DNA from: an uncultured Lachnospiraceae bacterium
Lineage (GTDB): Bacteria > Bacillota > Clostridia > Lachnospirales > Lachnospiraceae
Assembly (NCBI GenBank): GCA_910577785.1
Contig: CAJTNT010000057.1
Location: forward strand, 1 to 20,203
Length of the DNA: 20,203 nucleotides
Reading direction: 5' to 3'
Below are positions 7,171 through 14,130 of the stretch, one piece after another. The position numbers and the translations under genes were made by a program. Each line of letters begins with the position of its first letter. Positions within the stretch are counted from its first letter, which is position 1. The notes beneath the pieces were generated by a model. It was not told where the DNA came from. It did no database searches and saw only the letters and a list, made by a program, of their open reading frames with translations.

Positions 7171-8193
7171 TTAGTTGAACTGGTAAAGCTTCTGTGCAAC
7201 TTTGTATCCTGCCAGTGTCAGCCCTGCCCCTGCTTTTCCTGGGAGATAGGTAAGGCCACTGACCGTCCTGCGCCTTAAAAAATCATATAGCCTCCGGTCA
7301 TGGTTCTTCACATAGTTCCAAAGCATCTCCCGTTTCCGCAACGCCTCCGAAGTTCCAATCAGAAGCAGGTGGATGGAAGAAATTGCCATCATAATAGAAA
7401 TATTCCTGATAAGGTACTCTGCCAATTTAGGGTTATGTATCCGCATCCTTTCCAAATCCGTACAGGCAGAAACCAGCTTTGTCACACGGATCTGCTGGTC
7501 AATCCTCTGCATCAGCACCTTTTCATTTACAGATTGATCTTCCCTGCCGAGGAAATAATGGTACAGATCCAGGTTCAGGTAACACAGGGAACGTACATAA
7601 GGAAGGGGTTGGTTGGCAAATATATTATCTACATAAAAGGTATGGCGGGGCAGCTTTACGCCTGACCTGCGCAGTACCTCTGTCCTGTAAATCAACGAAT
7701 GCATTACCAGATATTGAGAAGGCCTAAAATGTTTCATATCTTTCCAGCCACATATTTTATTCTCACAAAAAACATTCTGGTAACCCATCCGCTTCGCCCG
7801 TTTTTCATACAGGTGGTCATAAATGTAATTGCATATAATTAAGTCTACAGATCTGCCTGCCCGGTTCCATTGTCCAATCTTCCCTAAGAGCTTCTTCAGC
7901 TCCCTTTGATCCAGCCAGTCATCGGAATCCACTACCTTAAAATATTTTCCGGATGCCAGGGCAAGGCCGGCATTGACCCCCGCGCCATGGCCGCCGTTCT
8001 CCTGGTGTACTACCCGGATAATCTTCGGATACTGCTGGGCATAGCGGTCTGCAATTGCTCCTGTCTGATCCGTCGAGCCATCATCCACAATAATAATCTC
8101 CGCCTTTTCCCCAGCCACCAGAAGGCTGTTGATGCAGCGCTCCATATAATCCTGCGAATTGTAGCAAGGGATGGTAAATGTAATGTCCTTCAT
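7171..8193 (-). CDS. Glycosyltransferase family 2 (GT-A fold)
   Basis: This is a cytoplasmic GT2-type enzyme that transfers a sugar from a nucleotide-sugar donor. The N-terminal 110 residues carry the fold: TFTIPCYNSQDYMERCINSL, then IIIVDDGSTDQTG for nucleotide binding, and KVVDSDDWLD as the DxD-like metal site. The C-terminal part (to residue 340) is less characteristic and has basic and hydrophobic stretches that may contact membrane or acceptor. Start 8193 (MKDITFTIP) is chosen because AGGAG lies 10 bases upstream. The longer frame from 8241 has no such site. Neighbouring envelope genes suggest a role in a surface glycan or glycolipid; acceptor and sugar are unknown. Confidence 0.88.
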   Translation of the reverse strand: MKDITFTIPCYNSQDYMERCINSLLVAGEKAEIIIVDDGSTDQTGAIADRYAQQYPKIIRVVHQENGGHGAGVNAGLALASGKYFKVVDSDDWLDQRELKKLLGKIGQWNRAGRSVDLIICNYIYDHLYEKRAKRMGYQNVFCENKICGWKDMKHFRPSQYLVMHSLIYRTEVLRRSGVKLPRHTFYVDNIFANQPLPYVRSLCYLNLDLYHYFLGREDQSVNEKVLMQRIDQQIRVTKLVSACTDLERMRIHNPKLAEYLIRNISIMMAISSIHLLLIGTSEALRKREMLWNYVKNHDRRLYDFLRRRTVSGLTYLPGKAGAGLTLAGYKVAQKLYQFN

Positions 8194-8340
8194 AATCTGA
8201 TCTCTCCTTTGCATGTCTCTCATATAATTTAACGAAAACATTCTTGATATTTCTTCATCATTTTTATTAATATTTCCTTAATATTGCCACGCCTGTTTCC
8301 AAGCCGGTTCCAGAACAAAGAAAGAGATTACCCTGGCAAT

Positions 8341-8372
8341 TAAATAGGGGCGCCCGCAGGCGCCCCTATTTA
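8341..8372. terminator. Perfect 14-bp GC-rich hairpin at the left edge of the island
   Basis: TAAATAGGGGCGCC (8341-8354) pairs perfectly with GGCGCCCCTATTTA (8359-8372) around the loop CGCA. It lies in the 363-base gap between the GT2 start and the DUF1016 stop. It could terminate minus-strand transcription from the defence genes before the GT2 promoter region. T-runs are short on both sides. The rest of this gap holds the 35-bp direct repeat (8388-8422) and a dispersed-repeat-like stretch up to 8558. Confidence 0.6.
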
Positions 8373-8387
8373 AGAACTCCCTATCTG

Positions 8388-8422
8388 TTTTTGTGGGAAA
8401 ACATTACAACCGTCTCAATATG
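8388..8422 (-). repeat. Direct repeat copy A (33/35 identical to 13064-13098), att-like
   Basis: The sequence is shared with copy B at 13064-13098, with two mismatches. On the minus strand it reads HIETVVMFSHKN and meets a stop two codons later. Copy B reads HVETVVMLSHKK and continues into a methyltransferase-like tail. The pair brackets the DUF1016/HerA/DUF4297 cassette. It may be the att core of an integrated element, or simply a copy of a dispersed repeat. Confidence 0.7.
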
Positions 8423-8531
8423 TATACTAAATTAAAACATATCCCCACAAAATCATGGGAAATATGAGCAATTTTTACAATACGAATACCGTTCGTGCAT
8501 CCTTTTTCCCACATAATATAAGCTCCATCAA

Positions 8532-8558
8532 TTTTGCACCACCCTGATGCAAAATTTC
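8532..8558. repeat. 27-bp palindromic repeat, copy 1 (at the DUF1016 stop codon)
   Basis: This 27-base sequence is identical to 9262-9288 inside the DUF1016 gene. Its core is TTTTGCA, a 9-base loop, then TGCAAAA. It begins at the DUF1016 stop codon (8557-8559) and could form a hairpin in the 3' untranslated RNA. In the minus-strand +1 frame it encodes EILHQGGAK, the same peptide as the in-gene copy. Confidence 0.8.
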
Positions 8559-9573
8559 AATTGAGTCTTTTTTCAATATCTTCAATCGATGGCAACTTGT
8601 CCTGTAATTCCTCTGAAACATGATTGGAAAGTTTGTATTCACTTACTCCCATTGGTTTGTTTACATCTTTCAAAGCATATTCAGCTACCATTTTATCTTT
8701 ACCCTTACACAGCAACAATCCAATTGTAGGATTGTCATTCGACGATTTCAATTCTCCATCAACTGCTGATAAATAAAAGGATAGCTTTCCTGCAAACTCT
8801 GGTTCAAATTCCACTGTTTTTAATTCTACTACAAAATAGCAATGCAATTTCACATTATAAAATAATAAGTCAATGAAAAATTCTCTTTTTCCAACTTGAA
8901 TTGGATACTGGCGTCCCATAAAGGCAAAACCTGACCCAAATTCCAACAGCAATTTTGTTATTTGTTGGACAAGGGCATCTTCTAGCTCAATCTCTCTTAA
9001 TTTTTTCACATTCGGTATAAAGTCAAAAATATATGGATCTTTAATAATTTCTTCTGCTTGCTCACTGAATGGATTAGCTAATTGTTCCTTAAAATTTGTT
9101 GTTTTATCTGCTAATGCCTGTCTGTAATACAGCCCACTTTCTATCTGATGTGACAGCACTGTACTAGACCATCCATTTTCCAGACATTGCTGTGTATACC
9201 ACATATGTTCTTCTAAATTATCCGTCTTATCTATCAGCAATTTTATTGCGCGCCAACTAATTTTTGCACCACCCTGATGCAAAATTTCTTCAGATGGTAT
9301 TCGACGTGCAAATTGTTTCATATAGTTAAGATTTCTAACAGAATATCCTTCTCTACTAGGATAAGTCATTCTCAAATCTTTTGATAATGTTTCAACAAAT
9401 TTATTCCCCCATTGACTATATTGGAGAAGCACGTTCCCTATGTTCCAAAACAAGAAATTTCGTTCAACATTTGCATTTGTCATTACCTGATACTGTGCTT
9501 GCGTAATTCTCTCTTTTATTTTTTCCAAAACATCAATATATCCCTCCATAACTATCTCTGTTTTTTTCGCCAT
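8557..9573 (-). CDS. DUF1016-family PD-(D/E)xK nuclease (YhcG-like)
   Basis: This is a predicted DNA nuclease found often in defence and mobile regions. The 338-residue protein has an N-terminal helical DUF1016 domain (RNFLFWNIGNVLLQ through WSSTVLSHQIESG) and a C-terminal restriction-like nuclease domain. There REFFIDLLFYN and YFVVELKT supply the Asp and the ExK of the PD-(D/E)xK core, followed by FEPEFAGKLSFYLSAVD. Start 9573 is chosen because GGAGGTG lies 6 bases upstream; the frame itself extends to 9600. It lies 67 bp downstream of HerA on the same strand. The peptide EILHQGGAKISW is encoded by a palindrome repeated after the stop codon. It may be independent or accessory to the HerA module. 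Confidence 0.85.
   Translation of the reverse strand: MAKKTEIVMEGYIDVLEKIKERITQAQYQVMTNANVERNFLFWNIGNVLLQYSQWGNKFVETLSKDLRMTYPSREGYSVRNLNYMKQFARRIPSEEILHQGGAKISWRAIKLLIDKTDNLEEHMWYTQQCLENGWSSTVLSHQIESGLYYRQALADKTTNFKEQLANPFSEQAEEIIKDPYIFDFIPNVKKLREIELEDALVQQITKLLLEFGSGFAFMGRQYPIQVGKREFFIDLLFYNVKLHCYFVVELKTVEFEPEFAGKLSFYLSAVDGELKSSNDNPTIGLLLCKGKDKMVAEYALKDVNKPMGVSEYKLSNHVSEELQDKLPSIEDIEKRLN
9262..9288. repeat. 27-bp palindromic repeat, copy 2 (inside the DUF1016 gene)
   Basis: This is the exact copy of 8532-8558, 730 bases away. It lies in the coding region, where it specifies ILHQGGAK between FARRIPSEE and ISWRAIKLL. An exact 27-base match over this distance is well beyond chance. Confidence 0.8.
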
Positions 9574-9640
9574 TATATTCACCTCCATATCCTGTTTCAC
9601 TTCCTATCATTATTACCCACTACAAACTTGCTCAATATTT

Positions 9641-11413
9641 TTATTTTCTCCACCTTTTCAAAACATCGTATAATGTGATTGGTTCATTCTTATCAATTTC
9701 TTTCCAATCTTCTTTCCAAACATCATAAACATCAACATTTTTCGATTGAGGTTCTGGATTAGGTTTCTCTAATTGAACAATCGCTGGTATTGGGCTGGCA
9801 TCTCCCACCATAAGGCATTGTCCTGGTTGTAATGTAGGTAGAATATCAGCAACTGCACTAGTATTATTGGGTAACAAACTCTTTATATAAGACTGATCTG
9901 ATGTATTGGTAAGTCGTAAAGCTATAAAATTATTACATTGTGCAAAAATTGTATCAGATACTTCACTAGGTCTTTGACTAACCACCATCAAGCTGATTCC
10001 GTATTTTCTTCCTTCCTTGGCAATACGTTCAATAGACTTTTTAGATGCAGCATAGTCAACACTTCCACTTCTAGGCACATAATTATGTGCTTCTTCACAT
10101 ACAATCATAAATGGAACATCATTTACTTCATTTCTCTCATGTTTCAGTTTTGAAAAATGAAAACAAAAATCAAAAATAATACGTGAAATCAAACTAATTG
10201 TAATAGATAATACCTCAAATGGTACCCCACTCAAATCAATAATACTAACATTTGCTTTATTTAAATATCCTAAAAATTGTTTTAATATTTCATCAAAATC
10301 ATCGGATGTATAATCATCCCCATTCTCTTTTTGTGGTTTCATTAAAAACTCTAATCTTCGGTCATTAATCTTATTATCTAATCTGGAAATAAACCTATTA
10401 AATTCTCCATTAAACGGTCCACCTGATGCCTTTGTATCCTTTGTTTGTGATACTGGAATAAATTTTTGTTTTTTCTGAAAATAGAGTCTTTTATCTTTAA
10501 TTACCTCTATTTCTCCATTATCATTAATTATCTTCGGAACCTGTTCTTCGTTGGCGACCTTACTAATAACCTCATCATTCATGTTGCTGATGTAATTGTA
10601 CACTTCTTCTATGCTAAAATAGACAGGAGTATCATATGTGACTTTCGATAATAATGGATTATATTTTTCTTTATTCAGAATTACTGCTCGTCTGAACTGT
10701 GAAATTTGATTATGTGAATTTGATTCATTACTTTCTATAAAAATAGACTCTAATTCTTCACTGTTCATTAACCAATATGGCAATTTTAATTTTTCTACAT
10801 CTAAATAATTCAGTGACAATTTTTGTTCATCTGCTAACGTAAACGCAGATTTATATTCTGAATGAATATCAAAAATTATAATATGTGCATTTTTCTGCCG
10901 CATAATATTTACATTACCTGCTTCTTGTATTCCCACTACTTCCTGCAAAATTTTTGCAACCGTACACGACTTACCAGAGCCTGTGGATCCAACGACGCCT
11001 ATATGTTTACTAAAAAAAGTATTTCCATCAATATTCAATTGAACTTCCTTATTTTGAACCAAATAACCTAACGGAAAAGAATATTTTTTGTTGTCTTGAA
11101 ATATTTTATCCAATATATCTTGTCCTGCAATATCAACAAGTTCTGTTGGTGACGGTAATAATGTACTACCCGGTGAAAAACCATTATCATCAATTATTCC
11201 TATCGGTTCCGCTGTCATTATATATTTTTCTTTATTATCATTATCTGCAATAGCTTTAATTCCTTTTATAGAAGCAATCAAAGACTCATGATTTCCAATA
11301 GAAATTTGAAGGTATTTTCCTATTTTCAAATTATCTTTATTCTTTTCAAAGTCTTCAAACTCCATGCGTGTCGTAATTTCTAATGGAGAACTTTCTGATA
11401 CTTTCCCAATCAT
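9641..11413 (-). CDS. HerA-type ATP-binding protein (DUF87, FtsK-HerA superfamily), defence partner
   Basis: HerA-type proteins form hexameric DNA-translocating ATPases. In bacterial defence they assemble with SIR2 or DUF4297 nuclease subunits. The N-terminal ~120 residues resemble a HAS-barrel. Walker A is GSTGSGKS at 142-149, FDIHSEY lies at 181-187, and Walker B is FMIVCEEAH at 435-443. A sensor-like VVSQRPSEV is at 478-486 and IALRLTN, a probable arginine-finger region, follows. The 590-residue length is usual for the defence type. The ATG overlaps the stop of the upstream nuclease ORF by 4 bases (ATGA), with GAGGTGGAG just before it. The order nuclease then HerA, with overlap, is the HerA-DUF4297 layout. 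Confidence 0.9.
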   Translation of the reverse strand: MIGKVSESSPLEITTRMEFEDFEKNKDNLKIGKYLQISIGNHESLIASIKGIKAIADNDNKEKYIMTAEPIGIIDDNGFSPGSTLLPSPTELVDIAGQDILDKIFQDNKKYSFPLGYLVQNKEVQLNIDGNTFFSKHIGVVGSTGSGKSCTVAKILQEVVGIQEAGNVNIMRQKNAHIIIFDIHSEYKSAFTLADEQKLSLNYLDVEKLKLPYWLMNSEELESIFIESNESNSHNQISQFRRAVILNKEKYNPLLSKVTYDTPVYFSIEEVYNYISNMNDEVISKVANEEQVPKIINDNGEIEVIKDKRLYFQKKQKFIPVSQTKDTKASGGPFNGEFNRFISRLDNKINDRRLEFLMKPQKENGDDYTSDDFDEILKQFLGYLNKANVSIIDLSGVPFEVLSITISLISRIIFDFCFHFSKLKHERNEVNDVPFMIVCEEAHNYVPRSGSVDYAASKKSIERIAKEGRKYGISLMVVSQRPSEVSDTIFAQCNNFIALRLTNTSDQSYIKSLLPNNTSAVADILPTLQPGQCLMVGDASPIPAIVQLEKPNPEPQSKNVDVYDVWKEDWKEIDKNEPITLYDVLKRWRK

Positions 11414-12237
11414 ATCTCCACCTCATCTTTCATTCTTAATAAGTATTCTATTTGACTAAAGCTATTTACATCTAAAATTTCCCGATTAACATCTCTTGTA
11501 GAAAATGCGTCAGATAAATGCTCCGCTATTTGAAAAATGTCATCCTGTTTATTTCTATTTATAGCTTCAATACATTCTTTATTATCAGAGCAAATCTTAA
11601 TTTTAAACTGTAACCAGTTTTCACTAACCTTTCTTTCAGGGTTTTTAATAAATGCTTCTGGATAAAAAATACTACCTCTGTATCCTGTTTCTGCTTCTAT
11701 TCCCTTCTCATATAATCGGCTTATTAATCTATCCATTTTTCCTTTGTCGTAGCCTAATATACAGAAAATCGCTGGAATATGTAACTTTGGCTTACAACAA
11801 TATATATCAATATAATTTTTTATAAACAGTACTATTTCTTGTTCAAAATTTTCTATTTGCGTAGGTTCAAAAACAAAGCAGCGCTTTCTATAATTCACAT
11901 TCAAACATTTCCCTAATTGTTTCCTTCTGCTAGTTAAGAGTTCTTTATAATTTGATAACTCTCTTGTCCATCTTGAAATAGCTGTTTTTCTTATACCTTT
12001 TAACTCTTCCAACAATTCTTTTTTTGTTATGTTTCTATCTTCATCTTCTTTCAAAATACTTAATGATGCTATTTTCTGTATTGCATTTGGAAAAGCAATG
12101 TCATTTACATCATCTTGAGAAAAACCATTTTGGCATAATAACGCTTTATTTTCTTCTACCAATTCATAATATTCTCTCCCTACAACAAAACGAAATCTAT
12201 TATTAAGGAAATCATCAATATCACACAAAACTTCCAA
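11410..12237 (-). CDS. C-terminal part of the DUF4297-like nuclease, reached by -1 frameshift
   Basis: This frame is open from 12309 to the stop at 11410. The first usable initiator is a TTG at 12237 with no convincing ribosome binding site. I therefore read it as the continuation of the 12719 gene after a -1 shift at 12276-12282. Joined, the protein would be 436 residues. This part holds no motif I recognise. It is helical and charged, with FSQDDVNDIAFPNAIQKIASL, a likely helix-turn segment around ITKKELLEELKGIRKTAISR, and a C-terminal segment ending LLRMKDEVEI. In HerA-DUF4297 systems the C-terminal region mediates assembly on HerA. Its stop overlaps the HerA start by 4 bases. Confidence 0.65.
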   Translation of the reverse strand: MEVLCDIDDFLNNRFRFVVGREYYELVEENKALLCQNGFSQDDVNDIAFPNAIQKIASLSILKEDEDRNITKKELLEELKGIRKTAISRWTRELSNYKELLTSRRKQLGKCLNVNYRKRCFVFEPTQIENFEQEIVLFIKNYIDIYCCKPKLHIPAIFCILGYDKGKMDRLISRLYEKGIEAETGYRGSIFYPEAFIKNPERKVSENWLQFKIKICSDNKECIEAINRNKQDDIFQIAEHLSDAFSTRDVNREILDVNSFSQIEYLLRMKDEVEI

Positions 12238-12719
12238 CTCATTGCTAATGAAATACTGCCTAATTTTTTCTTTCTCTTTTTTTGTTTTCTCTCTTTGCTT
12301 ACTAGACTCTCAATTTCTAGATTTTCTATTTTCTTTATATGTGCAATATAATCACATATATATTCCATATTTTTAGTATTCAGCATCTCATTTATTTCAT
12401 TTTTTGAAACTGCTTTCTCTCCTAATTGTTCAGATGGGAAAAACGCATACAAAACAAATAATATTTTACTTTCATCAGAATTTGTATATGTTTTTAACAT
12501 TTGCAATATAGGCTTACTCACCTTTGACCATTGAAATTTTTCAGCTTCCCCATGATACTTGCATTGGATAGCTGTAATGTGTTCCCCATTAATCTTATCA
12601 ATATCTTCGATTATTCCTTCGATTTTTATAACTTCATTTGTTGATTTTAATATTTCATTCAACGACAAATTAAACTGATACATAAATCCTTTAATTGTTG
12701 AATCAGCTATTCTTCCCAT
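12180..12719 (-). CDS. DUF4297-like (Cap4-type) nuclease, N-terminal domain; truncated 0-frame product
   Basis: The gene begins MGRIADSTIKGFMYQFNLSLNEIL, a GFxYQ-type opening typical of DUF4297/Cap4-like PD-(D/E)xK nucleases. The core follows: IEGIIEDID supplies acidic residues, then EHITAIQCKYH supplies the QxK, the variant ExK of this family. Start 12719 has AGAAGGTGA 4-5 bases upstream and lies 25 bases after the preceding stop. Read straight through, the 179-residue product diverges after a lysine-rich stretch (KERKQKKRKKK) into a hydrophobic tail ending MSWKFCVILMISL and a further eight residues. That tail looks like frameshifted sequence. The nuclease assignment rests on short motifs and on the HerA neighbour. 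Confidence 0.65.
   Translation of the reverse strand: MGRIADSTIKGFMYQFNLSLNEILKSTNEVIKIEGIIEDIDKINGEHITAIQCKYHGEAEKFQWSKVSKPILQMLKTYTNSDESKILFVLYAFFPSEQLGEKAVSKNEINEMLNTKNMEYICDYIAHIKKIENLEIESLVSKERKQKKRKKKLGSISLAMSWKFCVILMISLIIDFVLL
12276..12282 (-). other. Slippery heptamer A_AAA_AAG, candidate programmed -1 frameshift site
   Basis: In the frame read from 12719 the codons are CAA AAA AAG (12284-12276), which places A AAA AAG in exactly the canonical X_XXY_YYZ phase used by dnaX and many IS3-type transposases. A -1 slip continues as AAA AAA GAG into the frame that runs without a stop to 11410. A weak purine-rich GAGAG lies a few bases upstream. I see no strong downstream stem. A simple indel in this A-run remains a fair alternative. 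Confidence 0.55.
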
Positions 12720-12744
12720 CAAATCACCTTCTTTTATAATCGCT

Positions 12745-13080
12745 TCATTTAATAATTCCAAAATACTTCAACGCATCCTTTATCGCTTCCGCTTTCTCCA
12801 CCGTCGGATGCTTCCTCGGCTGTTTCAATTCCTCTACCGCATTCGGAGCATTATACATCGGCAATCCTAACTCCCGCTTTACCTCTGCGATATATGTGGT
12901 ATGTACTTTGAAGCCGTACTTCGCTTCTATGTACTCCTTAATCATTTTGTAAGTAACCCGCTCTTTCGGCTTATACGCTTCAGCTCTCTTGGCAATATTA
13001 TCAAGCGGCACTTTGCCCTCACCCTCGCCAAACTCGACTTTTACGTTGATTACGCTGTCAGGTTTTTTGTGGGAAAGCAT
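12745..13080 (-). pseudogene. C-terminal remnant of a TrmA/RlmD-like RNA methyltransferase with an extension domain
   Basis: The 111 codons from ATG 13080 begin MLSHKKPDSVINVKVEFGEG and carry a lysine-rich helical domain (KERVTYKMIKEYIEAKYGFK, then TTYIAEVKRELGLPMY). The frame is open upstream to 13146, where it reads DVLPVLSFHVETVV. This resembles the D-x-FP-x-T-x-HVETVV end of TrmA/RlmD rRNA/tRNA uracil methyltransferases. The catalytic domain is missing and a TAA at 13149-13147 blocks the frame, so this is a tail fragment. From memory, similar tails recur in Lachnospiraceae genomes beside mobile regions; a search is needed to confirm. It is not likely to be functional alone, although a short protein could be made. 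Confidence 0.55.
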
Positions 13081-13098
13081 TACAACCGTCTCAACATG
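13064..13098 (-). repeat. Direct repeat copy B (33/35 identical to 8388-8422), att-like
   Basis: This copy lies across the ATG of the methyltransferase-like tail and encodes HVETVVMLSHKK in frame with it. With copy A it brackets about 4.6 kb containing the DUF1016, HerA and DUF4297-like genes. The gap 13147-13220 between this remnant and the next gene is AT-rich and otherwise featureless. Confidence 0.7.
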
Positions 13099-13220
13099 GA
13101 ACGAGAGGACAGGAAGTACGTCATGTGCCTTCTCACTTCGTCCGACTTAATCTACCGCTGTTTTATGCCTAAAGTAGTAGGTGAAAACATATCTACTCTA
13201 TTTTTCTATTTTTGAATTTC

Positions 13221-14129
13221 TTAATCTATGACAGAATCATATAATATGCCTGATTTTGATTCCAAAATGTATATCTGTCTCTCCATCACTTTCTTGTATG
13301 ATGAAAAACTCATTTTCAATTTTTCTGCTATACTAAAATCGCTATAAATATCCTTGATCATTTCTTCGTTTTCATATAGCGAAGATTGATGCACTTCTGC
13401 CGCTTTACATAACCCAGATAAATAATACATATATCCCTGATTAATTTTTTCTTGTGTCTGCACTGCCCCGTATCTACATTTTTCAATGTATTCAAGTGCC
13501 TGTTTATACTCACCTTTATCAAAGAAAATATCTGCCAATCGCAAAGAACACTTTGGACAACTTTTGTTTTTTTCTAATGCTTTTTCTAATATTTCAATTT
13601 CTTTTTCTCTATTATTAAAATACTGATAAATATCCGCTTTTACCAGAAAAGTATCTTCACTGTATGGAAAATATTTATAATAACTATCTGCCAAATCTAG
13701 CATCTTTTTCTTCCATTCCATTAATGATTCTTCTGTTTCAATATTATCCGCTAAACTTTTCATATAGTCTATACCAAAGCTAAAGCCTCTCCAAGTCCAA
13801 CGTATCATTGGTATTTTCATAAGTCTCTCAAAATATTCTTCACATAATTTAACTCTATTACAATTAATGCCATTCTGTAAATAATCTGCCAACAAATCGA
13901 CAGCTCTAGGAAACTGTTGTAACCCCTTATCTAAAATATTACAAGCAGTTTCATAATCATCTCTCTTCGAAAAATTAACTGCCAAATTATGAAAATCATC
14001 GACAGAACCTACTATTTTCTCTTGTGAAAGGGTTTCTTTTACAAGTTCATATAAAGCTTCTTCATTCTCTTCATATAAATACTCTTTTACCCTACGTTCT
14101 GCTTCGCCTATTGTTATTAATCTTTCCAT
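13221..14129 (-). CDS. Helical-repeat (TPR-like) protein, last gene of the SIR2/VirD4-like operon
   Basis: The 302-residue protein is mostly amphipathic helix. It has TPR-like units such as DDYETACNILDKGLQQFPRA, EKEIEILEKALEKNKSCPKC and RLADIFFDKGEYKQALEYIEK. There is no signal peptide, membrane segment or catalytic motif. TPR proteins scaffold complexes or bind peptide ligands; here it may be a sensor or an adaptor for the ATPase or SIR2 proteins. Start 14129 is chosen because GAGGA, inside the end of the upstream gene, lies 8 bases before it and the ATG falls one base after that gene's stop. The arrangement implies translational coupling. Its specific function is not recognisable. Confidence 0.8.
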   Translation of the reverse strand: MERLITIGEAERRVKEYLYEENEEALYELVKETLSQEKIVGSVDDFHNLAVNFSKRDDYETACNILDKGLQQFPRAVDLLADYLQNGINCNRVKLCEEYFERLMKIPMIRWTWRGFSFGIDYMKSLADNIETEESLMEWKKKMLDLADSYYKYFPYSEDTFLVKADIYQYFNNREKEIEILEKALEKNKSCPKCSLRLADIFFDKGEYKQALEYIEKCRYGAVQTQEKINQGYMYYLSGLCKAAEVHQSSLYENEEMIKDIYSDFSIAEKLKMSFSSYKKVMERQIYILESKSGILYDSVID

Positions 14130-14130
14130 T

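Noticed and set aside
10927..10942. Palindrome TGCAAAATTTTTGCA inside the HerA gene as a third copy of the DUF1016 palindrome
   Set aside because: Only the short TGCAAAA arms agree; the loop and flanks differ, so it is probably chance in AT-rich sequence.
12261..12270. Second A-rich slippery stretch in the nuclease gene (AAG AAA AAA TTA)
   Set aside because: In the 0-frame it does not give a proper X_XXY_YYZ heptamer, unlike 12276-12282.
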